Of a stretch of DNA of 64,000 bases, positions 11,177 to 20,750 are shown piece after piece. The DNA comes from Blastocatellia bacterium (GTDB taxonomy: Bacteria > Acidobacteriota > Blastocatellia > UBA7656). How positions within the stretch are numbered: the first letter of the stretch is position 1; each line of letters opens with the position of its first letter. The stretch lies in the NCBI GenBank assembly GCA_035275065.1, contig DATENM010000140.1, positions 1 through 64,000 of the forward strand, given 5' to 3'. The notes below the pieces were generated by a model. The model saw only the letters and a program-made list of their open reading frames with translations, had not been told where the DNA came from and did not search any database. Both the position numbers and the translations under genes were made by a program.

Positions 11177-11670
11177 TGCTCGACGGGCTTGAAGGCGGCG
11201 TGATTAATCTCGCTGCCGCGCTCGATCAGGCTGCGGTCAACCAGCGACGAAGCAATCTCGGCTTCGGCCACCAGTTGCGAGTCAACGTAGGCTTCGCCGC
11301 GCAGCCGGATGTAGCGCGGGCGCAGGCGCAGGACAGTTAGCTCCATGCGCAACTGGTCGCCGGGGACGACGGGGCGGCGGAACTTGGCGTTATCAATGCC
11401 GGTGAAGAAGACGAGCTTGGTCTCGCGGTCGGGCAGTGAAGCCAGCATCAGCACGCCCGCAGTCTGCGCCATCGCTTCGACGATCAAGACGCCGGGCATG
11501 ACGGGCGCGCCGGGGAAGTGGCCTTGGAAGAATGGCTCGTTGAGCGTGACGTTTTTGATGCCGACGACGCGCTTGTGCGGCTCATATTCGATGATGCGAT
11601 CAACGAGCAGGAAGGGGTAGCGGTGCGGCAGGATTGCCTGAATCTGTGTGATGTCGAGTAAGGTTTCCAT
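11173..11670 (-). CDS. fabZ: 3-hydroxyacyl-ACP dehydratase FabZ
   Basis: Hot-dog-fold dehydratase of fatty-acid elongation, 165 residues. The segment HRYPFLLVDRI (16-26) and the active-site stretch QGHFPGAPVMPGVLIVEAMA, with catalytic His51 and Glu65, are complete. The position between lpxD and lpxA is the classic arrangement, in which FabZ competes with LpxA and LpxD for 3-hydroxyacyl-ACP. Its stop overlaps the lpxA start (ATGA). Twelve bases separate it from lpxD upstream. Confidence 0.94.
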   Translation of the reverse strand: METLLDITQIQAILPHRYPFLLVDRIIEYEPHKRVVGIKNVTLNEPFFQGHFPGAPVMPGVLIVEAMAQTAGVLMLASLPDRETKLVFFTGIDNAKFRRPVVPGDQLRMELTVLRLRPRYIRLRGEAYVDSQLVAEAEIASSLVDRSLIERGSEINHAAFKPVEQ

Positions 11671-11682
11671 AGCCTCCTTCGA

Positions 11683-12738
11683 TCATTCAGCGCTTAGATC
11701 ATGGCCGGCCTCTAAATCAAAGCCCGCGTCGCGGATGATGGCTTCCAGTAGCTTCACGCGGTCGGCCAGCTCGGGCAACCTTGAGTATAGCGCATGCCGG
11801 CGGCGCCACGCATTGTACTCCTGAGCCGGGATCATGCCGCCCATCAATGCGCCGGCGCGCACGCTCTTGGTGACGACGGCGCGCGCGGTGATCGTCGCGC
11901 CGTCGCCGATCCTGACATGCTCGACCGTGCCGACCTGCCCGGCGATCACGCAGCCGCGCCCGATTCTCGTGCCACCCGAAAAGCCCGCCTGCGCCGCGAC
12001 CACTGTGTCTTCGCCAAGCTCGCAGTTGTGGCCGACTTGAATCAGGTTGTCGAGCTTGACGCCGCGCCGCAGCACGGTGTCTTCGAAGCCGCCGCGATCA
12101 ATCGTGCAATTGGCGCCGATCTCACAATCGTCTTCGATGCGCACGCGACCGAGCTGTAAGAGTTTCACCTGGCGGCCCTCTTCATCAGGCACGAAGCCGA
12201 AGCCTTCGGCGCCGATCACCGCGCCGGCATGAATGATCACGCGACTGCCGATCTCTGTGCGCTCATAGATGGCGGCGTTCGCATAGATCACCGCGTCGTC
12301 GCCGACATGACATTCATTGCCGATGACGACGCCGGGGTGCAACGTCACGCGGTCGCCGATGCGACAGTGCTTGCCGATGGTGACGCGCGCATGAATCGAG
12401 AGGTCTTCGCCTAGCGCCGTCCCTTCGCCGACGACAAGATCGTCACTAACGCCGAGCGGCTGATAGGCGACGGCGTGCAGCGCATGGATGGCGCGGGCGA
12501 AGGCGAGTTTGGGGCTGCGCGCGACCAGCAAGTTGGCGGTCGCGCCGGGAACGGCTTCCGCGACAATGATGGCCGTGGCGCGGCACTCGTTGACGCGGGC
12601 GCGATAAGCGGCATCGGCAGCAAAGGTAATGTCGCCGGCTTCGGCCTGCTCGAAGGAGTGCGCGCGGCGGACGACCGCCCGCGGGTCGCCGAGGAGGTCG
12701 GCCTTGATGATCTGCGCCAGTTGCGCAAGCGTCTGCAT
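11683..12738 (-). CDS. lpxD: UDP-3-O-acylglucosamine N-acyltransferase LpxD
   Basis: Third enzyme of lipid A synthesis, adding the second hydroxyacyl chain. 351 residues. An N-terminal uridine-binding domain (1-~100, with GDITFAADAAY) precedes a hexapeptide-repeat helix (~105-290). The active-site stretch LDNLIQVGHNCELGEDT contains the expected catalytic His. A C-terminal helix (~325-350) follows GGMIPAQEYNAWRR. It is the first gene of the minus-strand lipid A run and diverges from gcvT, so its promoter should lie in 12739-13014. Confidence 0.93.
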   Translation of the reverse strand: MQTLAQLAQIIKADLLGDPRAVVRRAHSFEQAEAGDITFAADAAYRARVNECRATAIIVAEAVPGATANLLVARSPKLAFARAIHALHAVAYQPLGVSDDLVVGEGTALGEDLSIHARVTIGKHCRIGDRVTLHPGVVIGNECHVGDDAVIYANAAIYERTEIGSRVIIHAGAVIGAEGFGFVPDEEGRQVKLLQLGRVRIEDDCEIGANCTIDRGGFEDTVLRRGVKLDNLIQVGHNCELGEDTVVAAQAGFSGGTRIGRGCVIAGQVGTVEHVRIGDGATITARAVVTKSVRAGALMGGMIPAQEYNAWRRRHALYSRLPELADRVKLLEAIIRDAGFDLEAGHDLSAE

Positions 12739-12840
12739 AGCTTATCACCCGGTCAAAGATTTACGCTTCTAAGGCGCGGCAGCAAGCTTGAAAGTTTCCC
12801 AGAAACCCGCCATGCGCGCAAGGAAAGGGGCTGACGGAAT

Positions 12841-12925
12841 TGATGAATGATGAATGATGAATGATGAACTGCCGGAGCGAGCGCCCATCGCAAGGGGACT
12901 GGTCTCTTTAATTCATCGTTCACCG
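12841..12925. repeat. GAATGAT heptamer array with inverted partner
   Basis: Four near-perfect tandem GAATGAT words (12841-12867) face a shorter complementary arm (AATTCATCGTTCACC, 12911-12925). They lie in the 276-base divergent gap between lpxD and gcvT. The gap also holds TTGACT at 12941 as a weak gcvT-side -35. No glycine riboswitch was recognised. Confidence 0.6.
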
Positions 12926-13014
12926 TTTTGGAGGCTGCCTTGACTCTGCAAAAATGGCTGTGGTAGCTTGCGAGTTTTCGGCGCGGCAGTTAATCTCGAT
13001 AATTGGGAACTACA

Positions 13015-14115
13015 ATGCTCAAGCGCACACCGCTACATGATTCACACGTCTTGCTTGGCGCGCGCATGGTCGAATTCGCCGGCTGGGACATGCCGGTGCA
13101 GTACAGCGGGCCGATCCCTGAGCATCTGGCCGTGCGCCAGGCAGCCGGCCTCTTCGACGTTTCGCACATGGGCGAAATCGAAGTGCGCGGCGAACAGGCG
13201 CTCGCCCTCGTCCAGCGGATCACGACCAACGATGCCGCCAAGCTCCAGGATAACCAGGTACAGTATTCGACGATGATCAACGAGCAGGGCGGCGTCATTG
13301 ACGACCTGCTGGTCTACCGCATCAACGAGCATTACTATTTGCTCGTCGTCAACGCCGGCGGCACCGACGCCGATTTCGCCTGGATCGCCGAGCACGCAGC
13401 CGGCTTCGACGTCGAAGTGATGAACACCAGCGCCGCCTTCGCGCTGCTTGCCCTGCAAGGCCCGCGCTCCGAGCGCATTCTGCAATGTATCTGTGATCAC
13501 ATGCTCGACCGCATCCCGTATTACTGGTCACAGCAGCTTGCGGTTGACGGCATCAGCTGTCGCGTCTCGCGCACCGGCTACACCGGCGAAGACGGCTTCG
13601 AGATTCTCTGCCCCGCGGCGGACGCTCGGCACATCTGGAACCGGCTGCTGGTCACTGGCCATGAAGACGGCTTGATCCCCTGCGGCCTGGCGGCGCGCAA
13701 CACCCTGCGCCTGGAAGCCGCTTTCCGCCTTTACGGCAATGACATGGATCAGACGACGACGCCGCTTGAAGCCGGGCTCGGCTGGGTCGTCAAGCTCAAC
13801 AAAGGCGACTTCATCGGGCGCGAGGTGTTGCAGAAACAGAAGGCCGACGGCCTGCAACGCAAGCTGGTCGGCTTTGAAATGCTCGACCGAGCGCCGGCGC
13901 GCGACGGCTATCCGGCGGTCCTCAACGGCCAGCCGGTCGGCACCGTCGCTTCGGGCAGTCCCGCGCCGTTTCTGAAAAAGAACATCGGCATGCTCTATCT
14001 TCCCATCGAGCACGCGGGCGTCGGCACCGAGTTTTCCGTCGTGATTCGCGGGCGCGAAATCCCTGCCCGCGTCGTTGAAACTCCCTTCTACAAACGGGAA
14101 AGACGATTTGATTGA
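13015..14115 (+). CDS. gcvT: Glycine cleavage system T protein (aminomethyltransferase)
   Basis: Releases ammonia from the aminomethyl-lipoyl H protein and transfers the methylene to tetrahydrofolate. 366 residues, the usual size. Motifs are LFDVSHMGEIEVRGEQA (the folate/active-site region), GGVIDDLLVYR, the RTGYTGEDGFEI stretch and the C-terminal barrel with KKNIGMLYLP. The ATG at 13015 is preferred over an in-frame TTG at 13003; only a weak GGGA lies upstream. It is first of a T-H-PA-PB cluster on the plus strand. A lipoamide dehydrogenase gene is not in the window. Confidence 0.93.
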   Translation: MLKRTPLHDSHVLLGARMVEFAGWDMPVQYSGPIPEHLAVRQAAGLFDVSHMGEIEVRGEQALALVQRITTNDAAKLQDNQVQYSTMINEQGGVIDDLLVYRINEHYYLLVVNAGGTDADFAWIAEHAAGFDVEVMNTSAAFALLALQGPRSERILQCICDHMLDRIPYYWSQQLAVDGISCRVSRTGYTGEDGFEILCPAADARHIWNRLLVTGHEDGLIPCGLAARNTLRLEAAFRLYGNDMDQTTTPLEAGLGWVVKLNKGDFIGREVLQKQKADGLQRKLVGFEMLDRAPARDGYPAVLNGQPVGTVASGSPAPFLKKNIGMLYLPIEHAGVGTEFSVVIRGREIPARVVETPFYKRERRFD

Positions 14116-14117
14116 GT

Positions 14118-14193
14118 TATCAGTTACCAGTTGTCAGCTGCCAGAAAAGAGCAAAGAACAACCGACAACTGGCAACTGATAACTGATAACTGG
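14118..14193. repeat. Inverted CAGTTATCAGTTACCAG word arrays
   Basis: The left arm (14118-14145) is made of CAGTTNTC/CAGTTACC words; the right arm (14164-14193) is the complement (ACAACTGGCAACTGATAACT...). The loop is about 18 bases. It fills the gcvT-gcvH gap and ends 15 bases before the gcvH start, so it could shape translation or mRNA stability. Confidence 0.75.
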
Positions 14194-14207
14194 TTTCGGA
14201 GATAAAG

Positions 14208-14603
14208 ATGGCAAACACCCCTGAAGACCTAAGCTACACGAAAGACCATGAATGGGTTCGCGCCGCCGCCGAGCGGGCAACCGTTGGCATCACCGACCAC
14301 GCGCAGCAACAACTCGGCGACGTGGTCTATGTTGAGCTGCCGCGTGTGGACGATAAGTTCGAGGCCGGCGAGCCTTTCGGCTCGGTCGAAAGCGTCAAGG
14401 CCGTGAGCGAGATTTACATGCCCGTCAGCGGCGTCGTCGTCGAAGTCAACGGCGCGCTCAACGACGCGCCCGAAAAAGTGAACGCCGACCCGTACGGCGA
14501 CGGCTGGATGATCGCCATCAAGCCCGACAACCCGTCGCAGCTCGATGCCTTGTTGACCGCCGCCGAGTACGAAGATTACATCAAGGAAGAAACCTCGGAG
14601 TAA
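14208..14603 (+). CDS. gcvH: Glycine cleavage system H protein
   Basis: Lipoyl carrier that shuttles the aminomethyl group from the P to the T protein. 131 residues; the lipoylation site lies in GSVESVKAVSE, with Lys64. The start motif YTKDHEWVR and the closing GDGWMIAIKP stretch are typical. GGAGAT lies 6 bases before the ATG. gcvPA begins 6 bases after the stop. Confidence 0.95.
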   Translation: MANTPEDLSYTKDHEWVRAAAERATVGITDHAQQQLGDVVYVELPRVDDKFEAGEPFGSVESVKAVSEIYMPVSGVVVEVNGALNDAPEKVNADPYGDGWMIAIKPDNPSQLDALLTAAEYEDYIKEETSE

Positions 14604-14609
14604 GCACGA

Positions 14610-15941
<1,332 letters not shown>

Positions 15942-15948
15942 TGAACAG

Positions 15949-17490
15949 ATGGACAAGAGCAGAATCAAAAAAGCAGCTACGCACGTCGTTCAGAAAGAAG
16001 GGCTCCTTTTTGAAACCTCGCGCCCCGGTCGCATTGGTTATTCGATCCCGGCGCTCGACGTGCCGGAGGTGGAAGCCAGCGAGATGATGGACGCGCGCCT
16101 GCTGCGCGACGACGATCTCGAAGGCATGCCCGAGCTTTCTGAAGTCGACGTGATTCGTCACTTTACGCGGTTGTCGACGTGGAACTATTGCATAGACCAC
16201 GGTCTCTACCCGCTCGGCTCCTGCACGATGAAATACAACCCGCGCATCAACGAAGCGGTGGCGCGCATCGAAGGCATCGCCCGGCTGCACCCGCTGGTGC
16301 CTGCACCGCTTGCGCAGGGCGCGCTTGAGATCATCGCGCGGCTCGAAGACTGTCTGGCGAAGATCACCGGCTTGCCGGCGGTGACGACGCAACCGGCAGC
16401 CGGGGCGCAGGGCGAGATGACCGGCATCATGATGGTTCGCGCGGCGCTCACCGAGCGCGGCAACCCGCGCAAGAAAGTCTTGATCCCCGACTCGGCGCAC
16501 GGCACCAACCCGGCCTCGGCGGTCATCTGTGGCTACACGGTCGAAACCGTGCCGACCTTAGCCGACGGCGGCACCGACATCGACGCCTTGCGTCGCATCA
16601 TGAGCGAGGATGTCGCCGCCTTCATGCTCACCAACCCGAACACGCTCGGCAAGTTCGAGCGCAACATCGAAGAGATTTGCCGCATCCTCCACGAAGGCGG
16701 CGGCTATGTCTACATGGACGGCGCCAATATGAATGCGCTGGTCGGGGTAGCCAGGCCCGCGGACTTCGGCATTGATGTCATGCACATCAACCTGCATAAA
16801 ACCTTCTCGACGCCGCATGGCGGCGGCGGGCCGGGCGCGGGGCCTGTGGCCGCAATCGCCGAGCTTGAGCCTTACCTTCCCTTCCCGCGCGTCAACCGCA
16901 GCGCCTCGAACGAGCTGACGCTCGACTACGACCGCCCGAAATCGATTGGCCGGGTGCGCGCCTTCTTCGGCAACTATGGCGTGCTGGTGCGGGCCTTGAG
17001 CTACATGCTGACACACGGCGATACGGGCTTGCGCGAAGCGACGGAAACCGCCGTGCTCAACGCCAACTACATTGCCGAGCAGTTGAAAGAGGTCTACGAC
17101 ATCCCGTATCCGGGACGCGTCATGCACGAAGTGATCTTTTCCGACAAGCAGCAACAGAAGCATGGCGTGCGCAACATAGATATCGCCAAGCGCCTGATCG
17201 ATTATGGCTTCTACCCGCCGACCATGTCATTCCCGCTGGTCGTGCCCGGCGCGCTGATGGTCGAGCCGACCGAGACCGAAAGCCGCCAGGAGCTCGATCT
17301 GTTCATCGAAGCCATGCGCGCCATAGATGAGGAGGCGGCGGAAGATCCCGACATCCTCAAACAGGCACCGCATTCGACGAAAGTCGGCCGCCTGGATGAA
17401 GTCGCCGCGGCGCGCAAGCCTGTGCTGCGCTGGCGGCCCAAAGAGAGCGGCGACAAGGATCGCGCCAGAGGCACGTCATCCTCGACCTAA
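15949..17490 (+). CDS. gcvPB: Glycine dehydrogenase (decarboxylating) subunit 2
   Basis: PLP-bearing half of the split P protein, 513 residues. The PLP lysine is Lys284 in HINLHKTFSTPHGGGGPG. Other hallmarks are YPLGSCTMKYNPRINE, QPAAGAQGEMTG, DSAHGTNPASA and FYPPTMSFPLVVPGALM. The ATG at 15949 lies 7 bases after the gcvPA stop; the frame is open further left inside gcvPA but shows no family match there. The last ~35 residues are basic and unremarkable. It ends the gcv cluster. Confidence 0.95.
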   Translation: MDKSRIKKAATHVVQKEGLLFETSRPGRIGYSIPALDVPEVEASEMMDARLLRDDDLEGMPELSEVDVIRHFTRLSTWNYCIDHGLYPLGSCTMKYNPRINEAVARIEGIARLHPLVPAPLAQGALEIIARLEDCLAKITGLPAVTTQPAAGAQGEMTGIMMVRAALTERGNPRKKVLIPDSAHGTNPASAVICGYTVETVPTLADGGTDIDALRRIMSEDVAAFMLTNPNTLGKFERNIEEICRILHEGGGYVYMDGANMNALVGVARPADFGIDVMHINLHKTFSTPHGGGGPGAGPVAAIAELEPYLPFPRVNRSASNELTLDYDRPKSIGRVRAFFGNYGVLVRALSYMLTHGDTGLREATETAVLNANYIAEQLKEVYDIPYPGRVMHEVIFSDKQQQKHGVRNIDIAKRLIDYGFYPPTMSFPLVVPGALMVEPTETESRQELDLFIEAMRAIDEEAAEDPDILKQAPHSTKVGRLDEVAAARKPVLRWRPKESGDKDRARGTSSST

Positions 17491-17601
17491 ATCGGCGACG
17501 CCCAGCCGGAATATCGCGCTCACCGCTTGCGGGTTTTCCACGGATTGCGGAGGGCGGAATCTATCTAGTAAACTCCTTGGCTTTGACTGAGTGGACAAAC
17601 G

Positions 17602-17630
17602 TTGACAAGGGAGGACTCTTTCTTTATTCG
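17602..17630 (+). promoter_or_regulatory. Candidate promoter for DUF2934 gene
   Basis: A perfect TTGACA at 17602-17607 is followed after 17 bases by TATTCG, 27 bases before the DUF2934 start. The -10 match is weak (TAT only). The gap 17491-17656 shows no clear terminator for the gcv genes. Confidence 0.3.
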
Positions 17631-17656
17631 CAGTACGCCGTTTGAAAGGACACACC

Positions 17657-18205
17657 ATGAGCAGAGAAAGTACAGACGCGTTAAGAGAAAAATTGTTGGC
17701 CGATCCCGAAGTGCAATTGATGATCCGCATGCGGGCTTTCGAGATTTACCAGATGCGCGGCGGCGAGCCGGGCAATCCGGCGACCGACTGGTTCCGCGCC
17801 GAATCCGAAGTGCTGGAGTTTTTGATCGACGAAGAGAATCGCCGCGCCGCCGAAGAGCCGCAGCCGTCATCGCCTGAGACGGTTGCCGGCGTTGAGCTGG
17901 CGAGTGATGCGCAGGCGGCCGCCGACCCTGAAACCAGCATCGGCGCGTGGTCGGCAACCGAACCGGCTGGCATGGAGCTAGCCCCGGAGATCGGCGGCAG
18001 CGCACCGCTTGCGGAGCGGGAGAAGACGCGCACGCGGTCGGCGACGAAATCGCCCTCGACCCGAGCCGGCAAGTCCGGCAACGACGCGGCCCCCAAGTCG
18101 GCGCCGCGCCGAGTCGCCGCCAAGAAGACCGCCGACGCGACGGAAAAACCGAAACGCACCCGTAAGAAGGCCGACGCCTCAAAAACAGCGACCGGCGAGA
18201 AATAA
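17657..18205 (+). CDS. DUF2934 protein with histone-H1-like tail
   Basis: 182 residues. Residues ~15-60 match the short DUF2934 helix-turn unit (IRMRAFEIYQMRGGEPGNPA then DWFRAESEVLEFL), found in many Acidobacteria and Proteobacteria with unknown function. A long low-complexity part follows: acidic/Ala-rich (~65-110), then a Lys/Arg/Ala/Thr/Ser-rich tail (RVAAKKTADATEKPKRTRKK). Such tails resemble bacterial H1-like proteins and could bind nucleic acid; that is inference. GAAAGGA lies 6 bases before the ATG. Confidence 0.75.
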   Translation: MSRESTDALREKLLADPEVQLMIRMRAFEIYQMRGGEPGNPATDWFRAESEVLEFLIDEENRRAAEEPQPSSPETVAGVELASDAQAAADPETSIGAWSATEPAGMELAPEIGGSAPLAEREKTRTRSATKSPSTRAGKSGNDAAPKSAPRRVAAKKTADATEKPKRTRKKADASKTATGEK

Positions 18206-18239
18206 CGCGACCAGTTGCCAACCGGCAGCGCCTTAAGTG

Positions 18240-18310
18240 GCGGAAGGCAGATGATTGGTGGGTCAGGCGATTCGCTTACGCGCCTGTTCTATCAACCATC
18301 TGCCTTCCGC
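18240..18310. repeat. Palindrome GCGGAAGGCAGATG (nested)
   Basis: Arms 18240-18260 and 18291-18310 pair with few mismatches (GCGGAAGGCAGATG...CATCTGCCTTCCGC). An inner CAGGCG...CGCCTG stem is present. It is one of two large hairpins between the convergent DUF2934 and VWA genes and may act as a two-way terminator. Confidence 0.7.
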
Positions 18311-18323
18311 TATTTCAGGCGGG

Positions 18324-18383
18324 TGTGGCGCAAGGCGGTTAGCTTGCGCATCGCCTAGCGCAAGCTAACCGCCTTGCGCCACA
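18324..18383. repeat. Perfect 25-bp inverted repeat
   Basis: Two 25-base arms match without error (18324-18348 and 18359-18383) around a 10-base loop; the core word is GGCGCAAGGCGGTTAGC. There is no T-tract, so it is not a classic intrinsic terminator. It ends 17 bases before the stop of the VWA gene. Confidence 0.8.
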
Positions 18384-18399
18384 GGTCTAATACAGCAGA

Positions 18400-19461
18400 T
18401 TACTTATTCGGAGCGTAATAACTGTCGCGGGTGCGCGCGTCGTAGCCGGCGCGCGTCAGGAAGACTTTGACGTGGCGCAAGCGCCCGTCGCGCTGCTCGT
18501 TCTTCGAGACATAGGTGAGGATGTACTGATTCTTCAACTCGTGCGCCACCTGCCCATACATCTCTTTCATCTCGTCGTCGCGCGACGGCGAAAAGATTCT
18601 GCCGCCGGTGCGCGTCGCCAGATCGGTCATCAAGCGCTCGGCATTCTCGAACTCCGAGATGACGCGGTCGGCGGTTCGGCCCGTGCCGAAGACGCGCCCC
18701 ATTTTGCCGCCGTACTGGCTGCGAATCTCGTTGATGAACTGCCGCGCTTTGCTGACGACGTAGACGACCGCGCCCGAACGGATGACCGCGTCGAGCGACT
18801 GCTGGTAAGTGATCTTGCTCGACGTGTCGTCGCCGTCGGTGAGCAGGATGATCGCCTTGCGCCCCTGGACTTTGGCGAGTTGTTCGTCCGCCGTCGAGTA
18901 GACGGCGTCGAAGAGCGCCGTGCTGCCATACTGAGTGTTGCCCTCGGCGGTGCGCACCATGCCGGGCTTGAAGCGCCACGATAGCGCGTGGCGCACGTCT
19001 TCGGCCTTCGCCGTCCAGTCCTGGATCAGCTCGACGTTGCTATGAAACTCGATGACCGAGACCTTGTCTTCCGGGCCGAGCTTATCGAGAAAGTTCACTG
19101 CCGCCTCGCGCAACGACGAGATGGCGCCGGCCACGGACCCCGAAGCGTCGAGCATCAGGACGACGTTGACGGGCACGCTGCTGATTAGAAAGCTGGCGAT
19201 GTCTTGCCGCTGGCCGTCTTCGGCGATGATGAAATTATCCTTCGCCAGATCGGTTGCCTGCCGGCCATAGGGATCCGTGACCGTGACGTTGAGCAAGACT
19301 TCGTCAGCGCGCAGCTTGATCGAATCGTCCTGGCCGGAGTTGGAAGACTGCGGATTAGCCGGTGGCAATCGGCGTCCGCTCTGCGACAGGGCGACGCCGG
19401 CAATCAGCAACAGCAACAGCGCGCAGGTGAACCAGCGAATCTTTACTTGAGGAGTCTTCAT
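18400..19461 (-). CDS. Secreted VWA-domain protein (acidobacterial type)
   Basis: 353 residues with an N-terminal signal or anchor (WFTCALLLLLIAGVALSQSG). A short beta domain (VLLNVTVTDPYGRQATDLAK...FIIAEDGQ) precedes a von Willebrand A domain (~100-300). Its MIDAS starts DASGS (~108) with later ILLTDGDD. This matches the VWFA-related family expanded in Acidobacteria; members are secreted and of unknown role, probably metal-dependent adhesion or scaffolding. A second paralogue lies at 20751-21797. Confidence 0.85.
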   Translation of the reverse strand: MKTPQVKIRWFTCALLLLLIAGVALSQSGRRLPPANPQSSNSGQDDSIKLRADEVLLNVTVTDPYGRQATDLAKDNFIIAEDGQRQDIASFLISSVPVNVVLMLDASGSVAGAISSLREAAVNFLDKLGPEDKVSVIEFHSNVELIQDWTAKAEDVRHALSWRFKPGMVRTAEGNTQYGSTALFDAVYSTADEQLAKVQGRKAIILLTDGDDTSSKITYQQSLDAVIRSGAVVYVVSKARQFINEIRSQYGGKMGRVFGTGRTADRVISEFENAERLMTDLATRTGGRIFSPSRDDEMKEMYGQVAHELKNQYILTYVSKNEQRDGRLRHVKVFLTRAGYDARTRDSYYAPNK

Positions 19462-19598
19462 AACAACTGCAATCAGTATAGCCTATCGGAAGTGACAAGT
19501 AACAGGTGATAAGACGGTGATGGGCGAGAAGAAGTAATGAGTGATGAGCAAGCTCTGCGTTAAAGCACGAAGCCACATTCGGCATGGGGTCAGGAAAC

Positions 19599-19783
19599 TA
19601 TAGAGCGTGTCTGAAAAGTCCCGTAGGGACGCGATGTTTATAGTGACAGGCATGAAAAAGAAACAAGCCCCGTAGGGGCGCAATGTTGACATTGCGCCCC
19701 TACGGGGCTTGATGAATAAACCGACCCGTGACTATAAACATCACGCTCCTAACGGAGCTGACTTTTCAGACACGCTCTATAAA
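19599..19783. mobile_element. MITE-like element with 22-bp terminal inverted repeats
   Basis: The ends are perfect 22-base inverted repeats (TATAGAGCGTGTCTGAAAAG + TC at 19599-19620; complement at 19762-19783). Inside are nested palindromes: an outer GTAGGGACGCGATGTTTATAG arm and an inner 24-base arm around GTTGAC. Reading the TIR as GAGCGTG... leaves TA on both sides, as expected for a TA target duplication. There is no coding capacity. The inner palindromes are shared with 21829-21963 and 56141-56278. Confidence 0.65.
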
Positions 19784-19829
19784 GACTGAGCCAGGCAACC
19801 TGCCGCAGCTTTGCGCTATCATAGGCGCT

Positions 19830-20732
19830 ATGCTGAAAAACTATTTACGCCTGTCTTTGACGCTCGCCTTGTGCGCGATGACTGTTCAAGCACAGTCGCC
19901 TTCGACAGAGAGCCTGCGCGGCAGAATCGAGCAGCTCGCCCGCAACGCTCGTGGGCGCGTCGGCGTCGCGATCACCTTGCTTGAAACGGGCGAATCGCTG
20001 TCGCTGCAAGGCGGCGAGCGCTTTCCCATGCAGAGCGTCTACAAGCTGCCCATCGGCATGGCGGTGCTCGATCAGGTGGATCGCGGCACGCTGAAGCTGG
20101 GGCAAATGATTCGCGTGCGACGCAGCGATATGGTGCCGAGCGGCGCGCACAGCCCGGTTCGTGACCGTCACCCGAATGGCGTGGACTTGAGCCTCAACGA
20201 GCTGTTGCGCCTCAACGTGTCCGAGAGTGACGGCACCGCCTGCGACGTGCTGCTGCGTGTTGTCGGCGGCACGGCAGTCGTCAACCGCTATCTGCGCGGC
20301 CTCGGCGTCAACGGCATCAACGTCGAGACGACCGAAAACGCGATGTCGCAAAACGAGATGGTGCAGTATCGCAACTGGGCGCAGCCTGAGGCGGCGGTCG
20401 CTTTGCTGCGCGCGCTGCACGAAGGGCGCGGCGTGTCTGCGGCCAGCCGCGCGCGACTGCTGCAATGGATGACGGAAACGCCGACCAGCGCCCGCCGCAT
20501 CAAGGGCCAGTTACCCGCCGGCACCGTCGTCGCCCATAAGACCGGCACTTCGGGCACCCACAGAGGCTTGACGCGCACCACCAACGATATCGGGATCATT
20601 ACGCTGCCGGATGGTCGGCACCTGGCCGTCGCCGTCTTCGTTTCCGATTCGCCGGCAGACGAAGCGACGCGTGAAGGCGTGATCGCCGGTATCGCTCGCG
20701 CCGCATGGGAGTTCTGGACGGCGGCGCGCTAA
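19830..20732 (+). CDS. Class A beta-lactamase
   Basis: A 300-residue exported serine beta-lactamase, signal peptide MLKNYLRLSLTLALCAMTVQA. Active-site motifs are SVYK (Ser69-Lys72), SDG at 133-135 in place of SDN, a Glu in VETTENAM (~166-169), the QYRNW segment and KTGT at 237-240. The ETTENAMSQNEMVQYRNW region resembles the A2 (PER/CepA-like) subgroup. The ATG at 19830 starts the signal peptide; the longer frame lies within the upstream palindrome. The substrate range cannot be judged. It lies between two copies of one palindrome family. Confidence 0.9.
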   Translation: MLKNYLRLSLTLALCAMTVQAQSPSTESLRGRIEQLARNARGRVGVAITLLETGESLSLQGGERFPMQSVYKLPIGMAVLDQVDRGTLKLGQMIRVRRSDMVPSGAHSPVRDRHPNGVDLSLNELLRLNVSESDGTACDVLLRVVGGTAVVNRYLRGLGVNGINVETTENAMSQNEMVQYRNWAQPEAAVALLRALHEGRGVSAASRARLLQWMTETPTSARRIKGQLPAGTVVAHKTGTSGTHRGLTRTTNDIGIITLPDGRHLAVAVFVSDSPADEATREGVIAGIARAAWEFWTAAR

Positions 20733-20750
20733 TCGCCGCCGGCGTGAAGG

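Noticed and set aside
12739..13014. Glycine riboswitch ahead of gcvT
   Set aside because: No paired glycine aptamer signature found; the gap has only the GAATGAT repeat and weak promoter-like motifs.
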